Shown here in pieces: positions 1-7,683 of a stretch of 64,000 nt of DNA. The position numbers were made by a program, and so were the translations under genes. This stretch comes from Betaproteobacteria bacterium (GTDB lineage: Bacteria; Pseudomonadota; Gammaproteobacteria; Burkholderiales; Usitatibacteraceae): positions 558,001 to 622,000 of the forward strand of contig JADJSD010000003.1 of assembly GCA_016711875.1 (NCBI GenBank), in the 5' to 3' direction. Every line of letters starts with the position of its first letter. Within the stretch, counting starts at the first letter, position 1. The notes beneath the pieces were generated by a model that saw nothing but the letters and a program-made list of their open reading frames with translations, was not told the DNA's origin and did no database searches.

Positions 1-66
1 AACCTGCTCTGCCTGCTCTGGGTATGGCTGCGGGGGACGGCGGTGATCACGGGGCTCGTTTTCTAG
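1..66 (+). CDS. C-terminal tail of a membrane protein (partial)
   Basis: The reading frame starting at base 1 stays open for 21 codons and stops at TAG. The tail is rich in Leu, Trp, Val and Ile (it begins NLLCLLWVWLRG and ends VITGLVF), which is what the last transmembrane helix of an inner-membrane protein looks like. The rest of the gene lies outside the window, so no family can be named. The next gene starts 12 bases downstream on the same strand. Twenty-one residues are too few to exclude a chance open frame. Confidence 0.4.
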   Translation, partial: NLLCLLWVWLRGTAVITGLVF

Positions 67-78
67 ATTTCGCGCGCG

Positions 79-624
79 ATGAAAGGAATGGGAATGGCCA
101 AGCTCGTGTTCGGAATGAACCAGTCGCTGGACGGCTACGTCGACCACACGGCGTTCGGGCCGAGCCCCACGCTCTTCAACCACTTCATCGAGGAGGCCCG
201 GGGGCAGGCAGGCAGCGTTTACGGCCGCCGGATGTACGAGATCATGCGCTACTGGGACGACGATCATCCCGAATGGGATGCTCCGGAGAAGGCTTTCGCG
301 GCGGCGTGGCGGAACATGCCCAAATGGGTCGTCTCGCGTTCGTTGAAGTCGGTCGGCCCCAACGCCACGCTTGTCGGGGACGATCTCGAAGGCGCCATTC
401 GCGAACTCAAGGCCGGGCGCGATGGCGAGATCGAGGTTGCCGGCCCTGCCTTGGCGCACAGCCTCACCGAACGGGGCCTCATCGACGAGTATCGGATCTA
501 CCTGCATCCCGTCGTGCTCGGTCACGGCGCGCCCTACTTCGCGGGGCCAAGGCCGCCCCTGCGCCTCGTGGCGCACGATCGAATCGACGGGGACGTGATC
601 CGGTTGACTTACGTGCCTGCCTGA
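79..624 (+). CDS. Dihydrofolate-reductase-family protein (RibD C-terminal-like)
   Basis: A 181-residue protein with the fold signature of the RibD C-terminal / DHFR-like reductases: an N-terminal strand with MNQSLDGYVD, a central GRRMYEIMRYW nucleotide-side motif, DGEIEVAGPALAHSL in the NADPH-binding part, and a final strand region HPVVLG followed by the usual short C-terminal strand. These stand-alone proteins are NAD(P)H-dependent reductases of unknown substrate; the family is often found singly in soil bacteria and is not evidence for riboflavin synthesis here. Internal methionines at residues 4 and 6 are alternative starts. It is followed after 33 bases by a GFA protein on the same strand, but nothing links their functions. 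The family call is firm, the substrate is unknown. Confidence 0.85.
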   Translation: MKGMGMAKLVFGMNQSLDGYVDHTAFGPSPTLFNHFIEEARGQAGSVYGRRMYEIMRYWDDDHPEWDAPEKAFAAAWRNMPKWVVSRSLKSVGPNATLVGDDLEGAIRELKAGRDGEIEVAGPALAHSLTERGLIDEYRIYLHPVVLGHGAPYFAGPRPPLRLVAHDRIDGDVIRLTYVPA

Positions 625-657
625 CCTCGGGACTCGCTGGAAAACGGACGTGCTCAC

Positions 658-1077
658 ATGCCCCTTCCCCATCCCCATCCCCGGCCATCTCGCGTAGCCG
701 CCTGCAGTTGCGGGCAGCTGCAGGCGCACGTGGCGGGAGAACCCCTGCGCGTCTCCGTCTGCCACTGCCTGGCGTGCCAGCGCCGCACCGGAAGCGTCTT
801 CGGCGCCCAGGCGCGGTTTGCGCGCGAGACAGTCTCGATCGTGGGTGCGAGCACCGAGTACGTTCGTACCGGTGACGGAGGGTCCGAATGCACCTTCCGG
901 TTCTGCCCGGCTTGCGGCGCCACCGTGTACTACACGCTGGAGCACTTCCCGGAAGTGATCGCCATTCCGGTTGGGGCGTTTGCCGACGCCTCGTTCCCCG
1001 CGCCGTCCATCTCGGTATACGAGGAGCGCATGCACGCCTGGGTCCACATGCCCACCGACATCGATCACAGGGATTGA
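658..1077 (+). CDS. GFA family (CENP-V/GFA domain) zinc protein
   Basis: A 139-residue protein with the complete zinc ligand pattern of the GFA/CENP-V fold: Cys16-x-Cys18, Cys35-x-Cys37-x2-Cys40 (CHCLACQRRTG) and Cys83-x2-Cys86 (CPACG). The family was named after a glutathione-dependent formaldehyde-activating enzyme, but most members, including short ones like this, have no proven reaction. The N-terminus is unusually rich in Pro and His (MPLPHPHPRP), so the true start could lie a little downstream. Single-gene context gives no substrate clue. Confidence 0.88.
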   Translation: MPLPHPHPRPSRVAACSCGQLQAHVAGEPLRVSVCHCLACQRRTGSVFGAQARFARETVSIVGASTEYVRTGDGGSECTFRFCPACGATVYYTLEHFPEVIAIPVGAFADASFPAPSISVYEERMHAWVHMPTDIDHRD

Positions 1078-1241
1078 GGCTCGAGTTCCCCGACGAGTGA
1101 ACTTGCATCCTTCGGGAGCATCCCACAGGGGCGGTCCATGGCCCCCAGCCACGGCGGGTACTGGGCCGTGTGACCGCCACGGTAGAGGCCCCAGGTGCCA
1201 ACGATCGATGCAACCCACGGAACCGCGACGATGGACCACAT
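1065..1241 (-). CDS. Possible small membrane protein (weak)
   Basis: On the minus strand, filling the gap between the GFA gene and the next plus-strand gene, a 58-codon frame starts MWSIVAVPWVASIVGTWG, which reads like one short hydrophobic helix, and continues with Pro-, Gly- and Trp-rich sequence. Its end overlaps the 3' end of the GFA gene by 13 bases. Third codon positions are less GC-biased than in the neighbouring genes, no clear ribosome binding site is visible and I recognise no family. It is listed because it is the only candidate in the 224-base gap; it may well be noise. Confidence 0.25.
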   Translation of the reverse strand: MWSIVAVPWVASIVGTWGLYRGGHTAQYPPWLGAMDRPCGMLPKDASSLVGELEPQSL

Positions 1242-1301
1242 CGACCTCCTTGTCCGAGGCGCAAGCAGCAATGAGCCGTCATCCCGGCCGAAAGGCGGCG
1301 C

Positions 1302-1715
1302 ATGAGCCCTCATTCGACCAAGTCACCCAGGCACGCCTCGGCGGCTCCGGCCAGGCATGCGCCGGCGAAGGCTGCAGACCCTGGCCCTAAACCGTTCCTG
1401 CGCTTCTACCATTCGCACGAACTCCGAACGAAGACCCTGCACGTGCTCGAGACCGTCGAAGAGGCGGACAAGCCCACCGCACACGCCGGGCGCCTCACGG
1501 ACCTGGTCATCGAGCTGACGAACACCGGAATGGACCAGTTCTTCCTGCAATCCCTGAAAGCCACGAAGCCGAACTTCCTCGTGCAGCAGTCCGCGTCACT
1601 GGGCCTGTCGGGAGTCCAGAAAGTCATGGGCACCGTCATTCGGAACATACTGGGCCGCATGGACGATCGGCAGCTGCTCTCCGTTTGCGCTTCCATCCGT
1701 CGATTCATGGCATGA
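1302..1715 (+). CDS. Hypothetical protein, 137 aa
   Basis: I do not recognise this protein. The first 30 residues are Ala/Pro/His/Lys-rich and look disordered; from about residue 31 (PFLRFYHSHELRTKTLHVL) to the end it is a compact, mostly helical domain containing ELTNTGMDQFFLQSLKAT and ending LLSVCASIRRFM. There is no signal peptide or membrane segment, so it should be cytoplasmic. It is followed 63 bases later by a small membrane protein on the same strand. Codon use is like that of the neighbours, which supports it being real. The start at 1302 is the first ATG; a later start that removes the disordered leader cannot be excluded. Confidence 0.6.
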   Translation: MSPHSTKSPRHASAAPARHAPAKAADPGPKPFLRFYHSHELRTKTLHVLETVEEADKPTAHAGRLTDLVIELTNTGMDQFFLQSLKATKPNFLVQQSASLGLSGVQKVMGTVIRNILGRMDDRQLLSVCASIRRFMA

Positions 1716-1778
1716 CAACCGCCGTTTCTCTCCGGCACTTCGGATTTCCGTCCGCCAAGACCGCCCTGCCCCTGCACC

Positions 1779-2039
1779 ATGCGACTCGCTGATCTCGGTC
1801 CCCTGCCGCTGTCGATCATCGCCTCGCTGGTGGTGACGGTGGTCCTGCTCGCGATCCGCATCTTCGTCATGCAGCGGATGCAGACGCAGCGCCAGCGGGA
1901 GAACCGGCAGGAGACGGAACGACAGAATTCCCTGGTCTCCGCCTACCGCTCCCTGGCCGGTTTGTTTTCACCGGCAACCGGCGGCCTGGGCGCAGGGCTG
2001 ATCGCCGCCGACGCCCTGGATCAAACGCCGCCGGGATGA
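1779..2039 (+). CDS. Small single-span membrane protein
   Basis: An 86-residue protein with one clear transmembrane helix at about residues 9-30 (LPLSIIASLVVTVVLLAIRI), then a charged Gln/Arg/Glu-rich stretch (QRMQTQRQRENRQETERQ) likely to form a cytoplasmic coiled helix, and a Gly/Ala-rich tail. By the positive-inside rule the charged segment is cytoplasmic. No family is recognised. It lies between a hypothetical gene and a decayed kinase gene, with no sign of an operon function. Confidence 0.55.
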   Translation: MRLADLGPLPLSIIASLVVTVVLLAIRIFVMQRMQTQRQRENRQETERQNSLVSAYRSLAGLFSPATGGLGAGLIAADALDQTPPG

Positions 2040-2126
2040 CCGCTCGGCAGCGCGTTCGATACGATCCGATCGCCCCTGCCATCGAACCGGGGAGTCTCCC
2101 GACAACCCTCACCATCGCCGCCGCGC

Positions 2127-2605
2127 ATGCCCTTCTACGTCGTGGTCACCGGAATTCCCGCCAGCGGCAAGACGACCCTGGCTGCGGAGCTCGCTCGCGG
2201 GCTTCGGTTCGATCATCTCGACAAGGACACCTTCCTGGACGAGTTGCTCGCACGCGAAGGAACCATCACGGCCGGGCGGCGGCGCGAGCTGAGCCGCAGT
2301 GCCGACGCGATGCTCTAATCCGGTGTGCCTGTCCCGCGGACATCGCGGTCGGCCGATTCTCCGCCCGGCGCCGGCATTCCGGCCACCTCGACGCCTTGCG
2401 CACGAGGCAATCGCTGCTCATCCAGCTCACGGAAGCCGAACGCCACGGCCCCCTGTTCCCGGGCCCGGTGCTAACCTGCGATACCGGGTCCCCCGTGCCG
2501 GCCGAGGTGCTCGCGGAACTCGTTGCGTCGATTCGCGTTCGACTCGCGACTAGAACGATTCCTGACCCTTCCCGCGGGCTACCTCGCTCCGGCAACGAAC
2601 CATGA
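2127..2605 (+). pseudogene. P-loop kinase-like ATPase, internal deletion and frame break
   Basis: The first 63 codons encode an intact nucleotide-kinase start: MPFYVVVTGIPASGKTTL with a Walker A motif, then the DHLDKDTF segment typical of small AAA/zeta-toxin-like or shikimate-kinase-like P-loop proteins. The frame stops at 2316-2318 right after RRELSRSADAML. In another frame immediately downstream the expected C-terminal half resumes: CACPADIAVGRFSARRRH, then QSLLIQLTEAERHGPL, then PVLTCDTGSPVP, ending at 2605. Family proteins carry roughly 40 more residues between these two parts, so this looks like an internal deletion that also shifted the frame, not a simple sequencing slip. The C-terminal piece overlaps the next gene's start by four bases (ATGA), as an intact predecessor would. 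Probably non-functional. Confidence 0.7.
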
Positions 2606-2991
2606 TCATCTACTCCGACACGCTGGATGGCCTCACCGCCCACGACCTCGAGGGGTTCCTCGCCCATTGGGACTTCACGCCGCCCGAGGGAACGCTCCTC
2701 GCCATGCTGAGCGGGAGCGCCCGCGTCGTCCTGGCCCGCGACGGCGACACGTCCCGGGTTTGCGGATACGTCACGGCATTGAGCGACGAGGTGGCCTGCG
2801 GATACATCTCGGCGCTGGAGGTCAGGGCGGACTATCGCGGGCGGGGAATCGGGACTGCCCTGTTGGGCCGGATCACCGAGCGACTCGACGTGTTCGGCGT
2901 ATACCTCTCCTGCGCGCCCTCCCTGCGCGAGTTCTACGAATCCCGCGGCTTCAGCGGCGTCACGGCCCTGTGCAGGCGCAAGGCTCGATGA
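2602..2991 (+). CDS. GNAT family N-acetyltransferase
   Basis: A 129-residue acyl-CoA N-acyltransferase. The acetyl-CoA pyrophosphate-binding motif A is clear: ISALEVRADYRGRGIGTALL, preceded by the beta-4 strand and followed by motif B with LREFYESRGF, the usual Tyr-containing end of GNAT domains. The protein is at the short end of the family (usual length 140-180), because the N-terminal substrate-binding part is minimal. It starts at ATG within the ATGA overlap with the decayed kinase frame upstream, suggesting that the two were once translationally coupled. Substrate unknown. Confidence 0.85.
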   Translation: MIIYSDTLDGLTAHDLEGFLAHWDFTPPEGTLLAMLSGSARVVLARDGDTSRVCGYVTALSDEVACGYISALEVRADYRGRGIGTALLGRITERLDVFGVYLSCAPSLREFYESRGFSGVTALCRRKAR

Positions 2992-3018
2992 ACCGGCAGC
3001 GGGGATCATGACCTCTCC

Positions 3019-3480
3019 ATGACACCGAAAGCCTTCGATTCCCTCGTCCGCCGCCACTTCGGCGAACTCCTCTCCCCGCACGGTTTCAGCGCGGAAGGCA
3101 GCAGGCATTCCACTTTCTGGCGACGCATCGAAGGCGACTTGTACCACTTCATCCTCGCCGATCCGCTGCGTCACTCGTCGACCTACGACGTGAAGGTGTT
3201 CTTCTCCTCGCCGCGCATCGACGAGAACTTCGCCGGGGGCTTTCCCGATTCGCTGGGCATCCCGAGCGACACGTTCTGCCAGCTCAATGCGAAGGCGGGC
3301 ATCACCTACAAGGGATCGCACTTTCCCTGCGCCAACGAGACCATTTTCATCAAGGGATTCGAGCAGGCCGTTCGGCCCGCCCTTGTCGAACACGCACTGC
3401 CATACCTCGATGCGCTCGCGAGCGTCGAGGCGATGCTCGCCCTCGTCCGGCATCCCTCCTTCCGGCTCCGGGGCGATTGA
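3019..3480 (+). CDS. Hypothetical protein, DUF4304-like
   Basis: A 153-residue cytoplasmic protein. The opening MTPKAFDSLVRRHFGELLSPHGF followed by a Trp-Arg-Arg strand (STFWRRIEGDLYHFI) resembles the DUF4304-type domain, in which a long first helix is followed by a beta-rich part; this assignment is from general resemblance only. No catalytic motif stands out. Its stop codon overlaps the likely TTG start of the flavin reductase gene downstream (TTGA), so the two are probably co-translated. Function unknown. Confidence 0.65.
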   Translation: MTPKAFDSLVRRHFGELLSPHGFSAEGSRHSTFWRRIEGDLYHFILADPLRHSSTYDVKVFFSSPRIDENFAGGFPDSLGIPSDTFCQLNAKAGITYKGSHFPCANETIFIKGFEQAVRPALVEHALPYLDALASVEAMLALVRHPSFRLRGD

Positions 3481-4019
3481 CCGTGCCCAAGCGAGCCCTC
3501 GCCCTCGTCAAGGTCTACACCCTCATCGAGCCGGGCCCGGTCGTCCTCCTCACGACCACCGGGCCCACGGGCCCCAACGTCATGCCGATGTCGTGGCACT
3601 GCATGCTCGAGTTCGTGCCGCCGCTCATCGGCTGCGTCGTGAGCAACCGCAACTACTCGTTCGAGTTGCTCGCCGCCGCGAAGGAATGCGTCATCAACAT
3701 CCCCACCGTGGAGATCGCGAAGCAGGTCGTGGGCTGCGGCAACTGCCACGGACCGAAGACGGACAAGTTCCGCAAGTTCGGCCTGACCGCGAGCCCCGCG
3801 AAACTCGTGGCCGCGCCCCTGATCGACGAGTGCTTCGCGAGCCTCGAGTGCCGCGTGGTCGACCGCAGCCGCGTCCCGAAGTACGGCTTCGTCGTCCTGG
3901 AGGTCGTGAAGGCCTGGATGGACCCGGCGGTGAAGCACCCGCGCACGATCCACCATCGGGGGTTCGGCAAGTTCGCCGTCGCCTCGGAGTCGATCAGGCT
4001 GCGCTCCCGGATGATGTGA
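3477..4019 (+). CDS. Flavin reductase family protein (FMN-binding)
   Basis: A 180-residue protein of the flavin reductase-like split-barrel family. Seen are the core strand with GPVVLLTTTGPTGPNVMPMSW, where the MSW region packs against FMN, the central segment SNRNYSFELLAAAKECVINIP, and GCGNCHGPKTDKFRKFGLT. These proteins bind FMN and usually act as NAD(P)H:flavin oxidoreductases or DIM6/NTAB-type proteins. The chosen start is TTG at 3477, which overlaps the preceding stop codon as TTGA; a GTG at 3483 is the alternative and would remove only two residues. Cys residues in the GCGNCHG segment are typical of a subfamily. Partner oxygenase not present nearby. Confidence 0.85.
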   Translation: MTVPKRALALVKVYTLIEPGPVVLLTTTGPTGPNVMPMSWHCMLEFVPPLIGCVVSNRNYSFELLAAAKECVINIPTVEIAKQVVGCGNCHGPKTDKFRKFGLTASPAKLVAAPLIDECFASLECRVVDRSRVPKYGFVVLEVVKAWMDPAVKHPRTIHHRGFGKFAVASESIRLRSRMM

Positions 4020-4084
4020 TCGAGGGAACCTGTCCGGCCGGGGCTGGTTGCCAGCCACCCAAAGCGCCGTGCGAAAATGCCGCC

Positions 4085-4639
4085 ATGAAGACTGCCCTCC
4101 TCGTCATCGACGTCCAGCAGCTGCTGTGCACCGGCCAGTGGGCCTGCCACGACATCGACGCGGTCGTGGATCGCATCAATGCCCTTGTCGCTCGAGCGCG
4201 GGCCGCCGGACAGCCCGTCATCTACATCCAGCACGAGGAGCCGGAGAGCCCCCTCGCCCACGGCACGCCCGGCTGGCAGCTGTACGCGCGCCTGGAGGCG
4301 AAGGCGGACGACATCCGCATCCGCAAGACCACGCCCGATTCCTTCCTGCGCACGGAGCTCGATGCAAAGCTCAAGTCGCTGGGCGCCGATTCCGTGGTGA
4401 TCTGCGGCCTGCAAAGCGAGTACTGCGTCGATTCGACGGCGCGCGGGGCACTGTCGCGCGGCTACCCGGTGACGCTCGCCGCCGATGCGCATTCGACGAT
4501 GGACAACGGCGTGCTCAAGGCCGCGGAAATCTCGGCCCACCACAACGCCACGCTGGCGGGCATGAGCAGCTTCGGGCCGCGGGTCACCGTGACCCCGGCG
4601 GCGCAGATCGCGCTTGAACCCGCGCCCGCGCGCGCCTGA
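4085..4639 (+). CDS. Isochorismatase-family cysteine hydrolase
   Basis: A 184-residue member of the isochorismatase/nicotinamidase superfamily. The catalytic triad is visible as Asp9 (LLVIDVQ), Lys81 (RKTTPDSF) and Cys114 (GLQSEYCVDST), with the non-proline cis-peptide region just before the Cys. Such enzymes hydrolyse amides or N-carbamoyl groups, with nicotinamide, ureas and isochorismate among known substrates. The SEYCVDST version of the Cys motif is common in stand-alone cysteine hydrolases of proteobacteria with unassigned substrates. It starts at the ATG at 4085, 65 bases after the flavin reductase gene. A second member of the superfamily lies at 38.4 kb but is not closely similar. Confidence 0.9.
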   Translation: MKTALLVIDVQQLLCTGQWACHDIDAVVDRINALVARARAAGQPVIYIQHEEPESPLAHGTPGWQLYARLEAKADDIRIRKTTPDSFLRTELDAKLKSLGADSVVICGLQSEYCVDSTARGALSRGYPVTLAADAHSTMDNGVLKAAEISAHHNATLAGMSSFGPRVTVTPAAQIALEPAPARA

Positions 4640-4651
4640 CGGGGGGCGACG

Positions 4652-5305
4652 ATGGGGCTTTTCGACTTGCTGCGCGGGGGCATCGCGGTCGCCAAGAGCG
4701 TTCGCAAGGTCTCGGAGGACAACGAAAAGGCGCGCGTTCTCGCGACCACGGCGCCGATGGACGCGATCCTCGATGCGTGGATCGCCTCCCAGAACCGCTT
4801 CCCCGAGAACTGGCTGTGCGAGCCGCGCCCCGCCGCCGAGGAATCGGCCGTGGCCCGGGCGGGCGAGCGTCTCGGCGCCCCCCTGCCGCCGCAGGTCGCG
4901 CAGTTCTATCGCCAGGCCAATGGAATCGCCGTCAAGCAAGGCGACTTCCCGTACCCCTTCCTTCCCGTGGCGGCGCTCGTCGCGGCGGGAGCCCACCGGC
5001 CCGCCCTCTCGGCGCAGCTGGCGGACCAATGGGACGAATGGGGCCGCGAGGATGGGCAAGGCCGGGAGCTGCACGTCTTCACCACGAGCCTCATGGACCT
5101 CGCGACCGATCGCCCGGAATCCCTGCTCGCCTTTGCGGACGCCGACGCGATCATCTCCCTCACGGTGCCGCGCAAGGGCGCCTGCATCGCATTCGTGCTG
5201 CGCGACGGGGCCTACCCCGCCGGAACGATCCTCGAGGTCGAAAACCTCTGCGCGACCCGATACGCCGGCCTCAAGGAATGGCTGGCGATGACCGCCGGCC
5301 GCTAG
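4652..5305 (+). CDS. SMI1/KNR4-like domain protein
   Basis: A 217-residue cytoplasmic protein. Residues from about 60 onwards show the SMI1/KNR4 pattern: a helix with AVARAGERLGAPLPPQVAQFY, then the turn RQANGIAVKQGDFPYPFLP, and later acidic strands around HVFTTSLMDLATDRPESLL and AGTILEVENL. The family is used widely as bacterial immunity proteins against contact-dependent or polymorphic toxins, but stand-alone members with unknown roles are common. No toxin gene is adjacent: the neighbours are an isochorismatase-like hydrolase 12 bases upstream and a beta-lactamase-fold hydrolase downstream. The immunity role is therefore unproven. Confidence 0.6.
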   Translation: MGLFDLLRGGIAVAKSVRKVSEDNEKARVLATTAPMDAILDAWIASQNRFPENWLCEPRPAAEESAVARAGERLGAPLPPQVAQFYRQANGIAVKQGDFPYPFLPVAALVAAGAHRPALSAQLADQWDEWGREDGQGRELHVFTTSLMDLATDRPESLLAFADADAIISLTVPRKGACIAFVLRDGAYPAGTILEVENLCATRYAGLKEWLAMTAGR

Positions 5306-5339
5306 CCGCGCACCCGGGCACGATCGACAGGCGAACGAC

Positions 5340-6086
5340 ATGCACTTCAGGTTCATCGGCAGCGGCGACGCGTTCGGCAGCGGCGGCCGCCTCAACACGT
5401 GCTTCCAGGTGGTCGGCGAGAAGGTCAACTACCTGATCGACATCGGTGCGTCGTCGATGATCGGCATGAAAGCCCAGGGCATCGACCGCAACGCGATCCA
5501 GGCCATCTTCGTCACGCACTTCCACGCCGACCACTTCGGCGGCCTGCCCTTCTTCATGCTCGATGCGCAGTTCTTCAGCCGCCGGACGCAGCCGCTGGCG
5601 ATCGTCGGGCCGGCGGGTCTCGTTCCTTGGTACGAGCGCGTCATGGAGACTTCCTTCCCAGGCTCGTCCTCCACGAAGCCCCGGTTCGCGCTCGAACTCA
5701 TCGAGGTCGCCCCTGGCGAGCCCGTGACGGTCGGCGATGTCACGGTGAAACCCTTCCAGGCCGTGCACGGCAATCCGGGCGGGCCCTTCCTGTCCTACCG
5801 GCTGGAGGCCGAAGGCAAGGCGGTCGCGTACACGGGCGACACCGAATGGACGGAGGCGCTCGTCGACGCGGGCTTCGAGGCCGACCTGATGGTGGCCGAG
5901 GCGTATTTCTTCGACAAGAAGGTGAAGCTGCACCTGGACCTGGATTCGCTCGAGAAAGGCCTCGGGCGCATGCGGCCCCGGCGCCTCGTCCTCACGCACA
6001 TGAGCGACGACATGCTCGCGAGGATCGGCACCCTGCCGTACGAAACGGCCTCGGACGGGCTGGTCATCGATCTCGGCGGCGCGTGA
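5340..6086 (+). CDS. MBL-fold metallo-hydrolase (RNase Z/phosphodiesterase-like)
   Basis: A 248-residue metallo-beta-lactamase fold hydrolase. The metal-binding motif HxHxDH is at residues 60-65 (THFHADHFGGLP); further ligands are the His of AVHGNPGG, the Asp of YTGDTEW and the His of LTHMSDDM. The N-terminal IGSGDAFGSGGR and the THMS ending resemble RNase Z and the cyclic-nucleotide phosphodiesterase-like branch rather than class B beta-lactamases. The exosite arm of tRNase Z is not obvious, so a tRNA-processing role is not supported. No signal peptide; cytoplasmic. Substrate unknown. Confidence 0.88.
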   Translation: MHFRFIGSGDAFGSGGRLNTCFQVVGEKVNYLIDIGASSMIGMKAQGIDRNAIQAIFVTHFHADHFGGLPFFMLDAQFFSRRTQPLAIVGPAGLVPWYERVMETSFPGSSSTKPRFALELIEVAPGEPVTVGDVTVKPFQAVHGNPGGPFLSYRLEAEGKAVAYTGDTEWTEALVDAGFEADLMVAEAYFFDKKVKLHLDLDSLEKGLGRMRPRRLVLTHMSDDMLARIGTLPYETASDGLVIDLGGA

Positions 6087-6105
6087 GGGCGCGGTCACCC
6101 GATCC

Positions 6106-6639
6106 ATGAGCGCCCCCGAGTTCCCCCTTCGCCTCGCCATCCCGGTGGACGCGGTGACCCTTGCCGCGCTCTCGGTACAGGTGTTCCTCGACACCTACGC
6201 CACCGAAGGCGTACGGCAGGACCTCGCGATCGAGGCGTTCGAGACGTATTCGGTGGCGGCCTTCGCCGAACGCCTTGCCGAACCCGGGCGCATCTTCATC
6301 CTCGCGGAAGCCGGATCGGGGCTGCTGGGCTACGCGGAGGTGCTCCTCGCGTCACTTCCGGCACCGGCAGGTGGCGTCACGGGCGCCGAACTCGTCCGTC
6401 TCTACGTCCAGCCGGCCGCGCAACGCCACGGCATCGGCCGCGCGTTGCTGTCGAGGATGGAACAAGCGGTCGCCGGCGCGGGCCTCGCCGCCGTCTGGCT
6501 CACCGCCTGGGAAGGCAATATCGACGCCCGCGCTTTCTATTCGCGCCTGGGCTACGCGGACGTCGGTGCCACGACCTACACCTTCCAGGGCAACGACTAC
6601 CCGAATCGCGTCCTCGCGAGGCGGCTGGCCGGGGACTGA
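6106..6639 (+). CDS. GNAT family N-acetyltransferase
   Basis: A 177-residue GNAT enzyme. Motif A is plain: LVRLYVQPAAQRHGIGRALLSRM, with the Q/R-x-x-G-x-G/A acetyl-CoA loop as RHGIGRAL. The C-terminal part has AVWLTAWEGNIDARAFYSRLGY, the motif B region, where NIDARAFY is typical of the PaiA/YjdJ-like group. The beginning (FPLRLAIPVDAVTLAALSV) matches the standard first strand and helix. It follows the metallo-hydrolase by 19 bases. The acceptor substrate cannot be told from sequence. Confidence 0.9.
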   Translation: MSAPEFPLRLAIPVDAVTLAALSVQVFLDTYATEGVRQDLAIEAFETYSVAAFAERLAEPGRIFILAEAGSGLLGYAEVLLASLPAPAGGVTGAELVRLYVQPAAQRHGIGRALLSRMEQAVAGAGLAAVWLTAWEGNIDARAFYSRLGYADVGATTYTFQGNDYPNRVLARRLAGD

Positions 6640-6697
6640 TCGTCCGCGGATCGGGCCCCGGCGTAAGATCCGTGCTCGTTCACCGTCCGATACCCCC

Positions 6698-7588
6698 ATG
6701 CCCTGCGAAGAATGCCGCGAGCTGACCACCCACCTGTTCCGCGGCGTCGATGACCTGGTGAATGCCGTGCGCCTCGCGTCGGAGGAAACCGAGCGGGGCG
6801 TCCTGTCGCGCCTCACGACGCGCGAGCTGTCCAACGCGGAGCAGCAGGCGGTCGATTCCTCCCTGTCGAGCGGAGCCCTTCCCCATCGCGTGCACTTCCG
6901 CTTCAAGTGCGAGGTGTGCGGCGACCGCTTCACGCTGAGCGCCAACCCCACCACTGGCGAAGGCGGCTGGACGCGGGAAGGCGACGACGTGCCCAGCCCC
7001 ATCGATCTCAACTCGCCCAAGGACGCCGCGGCCTGGGAGGAGACCGCGATGCACAAGCGACCCTGGCGCGCGGACTTCTTCGAGCGCATCGCCGGGGAGA
7101 TCGCCTCGGCGCCGGGGCCCGCGAGAATTCTGGAACTCGGTTCCGGCCCCGGCTTTCTCGCACGGCAACTGCTCCAGCGCCTGCCCGAGGTGACGATGCA
7201 CCTGCTGGACCAGTCGAACGCCATGCATGCCCTGGCCAGGGATCGCCTCGGCGAACTGGCGGCGCGCGCGACCTTCCTCACCGCGAGCTTCAAGGAACCC
7301 GATTGGCCCGATCGCCTCGGGCCCTACGATTTCGTGGTGACGCTGCAGGCCGTTCACGAGCTGCGGCACAAGCGCCATGCCTTGCCCCTGCACCGGCAGG
7401 TGCGCTCGGTTCTCCGGCCGGACGGCGTCTACCTCATTGCCGACCACTACTGCGGCCCCGGCGGGATGGCGAACGACCAGCTCTACCTGCGCATCGACGA
7501 ACAACAGGCGGCCCTGCGCGAGGCCGGCTTCACGCAGGTCACGGAGCTCCTGCGCGAGGGCGGGCTCGTGCTGCACCGGGCGGCCTGA
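6698..7588 (+). CDS. Zn-ribbon-like domain fused to a class I methyltransferase
   Basis: A 296-residue two-part protein. Residues 1-97 carry Cys3-x2-Cys6 (MPCEEC) and Cys71-x2-Cys74 (FKCEVCGDRF), a probable four-Cys zinc site, with the conserved-looking GGWTREGDD that ends this small domain in stand-alone relatives. Residues about 100-296 are a Rossmann-fold SAM methyltransferase: motif I LELGSGPG at about 145-152, the acidic end of strand 2 as LLDQSN, motif III region LRPDGVYLIADHY. The frame is continuous and the junction (VPSPIDLNSPKDAAAWEE) reads like a normal linker, so the fusion looks real. The start is the ATG at 6698; upstream codons in the same frame do not look coding. Methyl acceptor unknown. 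Confidence 0.8.
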   Translation: MPCEECRELTTHLFRGVDDLVNAVRLASEETERGVLSRLTTRELSNAEQQAVDSSLSSGALPHRVHFRFKCEVCGDRFTLSANPTTGEGGWTREGDDVPSPIDLNSPKDAAAWEETAMHKRPWRADFFERIAGEIASAPGPARILELGSGPGFLARQLLQRLPEVTMHLLDQSNAMHALARDRLGELAARATFLTASFKEPDWPDRLGPYDFVVTLQAVHELRHKRHALPLHRQVRSVLRPDGVYLIADHYCGPGGMANDQLYLRIDEQQAALREAGFTQVTELLREGGLVLHRAA

Positions 7589-7683
7589 GACTCGGTAACG
7601 ATTCGCCGCTTCACAGACGACCGGATTCGACGGCACCATTCGCGAATTCCCCGGCACGATCGTGTCCTCCCGAGGCCTTCGCC

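Noticed and set aside
4652..5305. Toxin-immunity module around the SMI1-like gene
   Set aside because: No toxin, secretion or repeat gene is adjacent on either side.
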